Shown: positions 12,800 through 13,065 of the stretch, piece by piece
Numbering within the stretch: position 1 is the stretch's first letter
How the letters are laid out: the number at the start of each line of letters is the position of its first letter
Made by a program: the position numbers and the translations under genes
Source of the DNA: Syntrophaceae bacterium UBA4810
Lineage (GTDB): Bacteria; Desulfobacterota; Syntrophia; Syntrophales; Smithellaceae
Direction of reading: 5' to 3'
Assembly: GCA_002402545.1 (NCBI GenBank)
Contig: DHGA01000012.1
Coordinates: forward strand, 23,476-36,540
DNA: 13,065 nt
Notes under the pieces: model-generated
Seen by the model: the letters and a program-made list of their open reading frames with translations, nothing else
Databases searched by the model: none
Told to the model about the DNA's origin: nothing

Positions 12800-12820
12800 C
12801 AATATTTGTAGCCCAGTCAT
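12791..12820 (-). promoter_or_regulatory. Candidate sigma-70 promoter P1 of the pilus operon
   Basis: A perfect -10 TATAAT (12796-12791) with an 18-base spacer and -35 ATGACT (12820-12815; TGAC core matches TTGACA). The spacer is almost filled by a palindrome like those at the pilin promoter. No GG-N10-GC sigma-54 element was found in this region, so the assembly genes and pilins appear to use different sigma factors. Confidence 0.5.
12797..12811. promoter_or_regulatory. Third copy of the palindromic operator, inside the operon promoter spacer
   Basis: The minus strand reads CTACAAATATTGTTG, 13 of 15 bases identical to CTACAATTATTGTAG at 2216-2230. It directly abuts the TATAAT box. A protein bound here would block or remodel the promoter, suggesting feedback on the operon that encodes the activator. 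Confidence 0.55.
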
Positions 12821-12960
12821 CACTTTTTGCTATTTGTTAATACATGTTTTTATTCATTTTTTTAATATATTCAAGTTTTGCATGAATTAATTAAATTATT
12901 TTATTTTTAAATAATTTTAAATGATATTAAGTAATGTTAATCAATTCTTCCCGATTATTA
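12821..12960. other. AT-rich intergenic spacer with no gene found
   Basis: This is the upstream part of the tRNA-to-operon gap. It is very AT-rich with many A/T runs, has no supported reading frame and no GC-rich hairpin. It may act as an upstream (UP-like or nucleoid-protein) region for the operon promoter, but nothing specific is seen. Confidence 0.4.
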
Positions 12961-13002
12961 AAAACATAAAAAAAGGGGCTGGTCTAATAAACCAGCCCCT
13001 TT
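12961..13002 (-). terminator. Intrinsic terminator of the tRNA-Cys transcript
   Basis: A perfect 12-bp stem (12972-12983 with 12991-13002) with a 7-base loop. On the minus strand it is followed by a run of seven T (12974-12968, partly in the stem) and more AT-rich bases. It lies 8 bases after the tRNA 3' end and insulates the tRNA from the pilus operon. Confidence 0.88.
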
Positions 13003-13010
13003 ATAACATC

Positions 13011-13065
13011 TGGAGGCGGCATCCGGATTTGAACCGGAGAATAACGGTTTTGCAGACCGCTGCCT
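13011..13065 (-). tRNA. tRNA-Cys (anticodon GCA), 5' part beyond window
   Basis: Read on the minus strand, the 55 bases hold an anticodon loop CTGCAAA (anticodon GCA), the T-arm TCCGG-TTCAAAT-CCGGA, an acceptor strand TGCCGCC, discriminator T and an encoded CCA (13013-13011). A T discriminator with anticodon GCA is typical of bacterial tRNA-Cys. About 20 bases of the 5' half (acceptor strand and part of the D-arm) lie outside the window. Confidence 0.95.

Noticed and set aside
13011..13065. tRNA-Cys 3' end as an integration site marking a mobile island
   Set aside because: No integrase, no repeated tRNA 3' end and no att-like direct repeat elsewhere in the window.
1..13065. CRISPR array, toxin-antitoxin pair, transposase or phage genes
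   Set aside because: No regularly spaced repeats, transposase, integrase or phage structural motifs were seen on either strand.

Overview
The window is an accessory-pilus locus from a Gram-negative bacterium. It has an outer-membrane secretin with a lipoprotein-type signal, sigma-54 machinery and AT-rich intergenic DNA. The gene content suggests a Desulfobacterota (deltaproteobacterial, perhaps Syntrophales-like) genome; that placement is an inference from gene style only. Every supported gene lies on the minus strand, so transcription runs from high to low coordinates.

Right edge (13065 to about 12715): the 3' part of a tRNA-Cys with its intrinsic terminator, then an AT-rich promoter region. 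Main operon (12714 to 2222), eight tightly packed genes: a PilM-PilN fusion (MshI/GspL-like), a PilO-like protein, a PilP/MshK-like protein, an MshL/PilQ-type secretin, an ExeA/MshM-type AAA ATPase with a LysM-like periplasmic domain, an MshE/PilB-type assembly ATPase with a tandem c-di-GMP-binding MshEN motif, an MshG/PilC-type platform protein, and a membrane-anchored sigma-54 activator. The order matches the MSHA pilus order I-J-K-L-M-E-G, with no MshN-like TPR gene.

Pilin region (2221 to 1090): a near-consensus -24/-12 promoter, two tandem 15-bp palindromes upstream of it, then two closely related small prepilins separated by a strong hairpin. A third, 13/15 copy of the palindrome lies in the spacer of a candidate sigma-70 promoter ahead of the whole operon. 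This suggests one regulator that switches on the pilins and also acts on the operon in which it is the last gene.

Left part (1014 to 1): an ECF sigma factor, a 247-base gap holding a degenerate GTCTTTGCGAG-type palindromic repeat, and the start of a small protein running off the edge that looks like the cognate membrane anti-sigma factor.

Working model (inference): MshI/J/K-like proteins form the inner-membrane alignment complex, the secretin is the outer-membrane pore, the AAA/LysM protein may anchor or insert it through peptidoglycan, and the c-di-GMP-gated ATPase and platform protein polymerise the two pilins. No prepilin peptidase, minor pilin or retraction ATPase is in the window. The secretin gene appears to carry a one-base frameshift that hides a 28-residue C-terminal tail.
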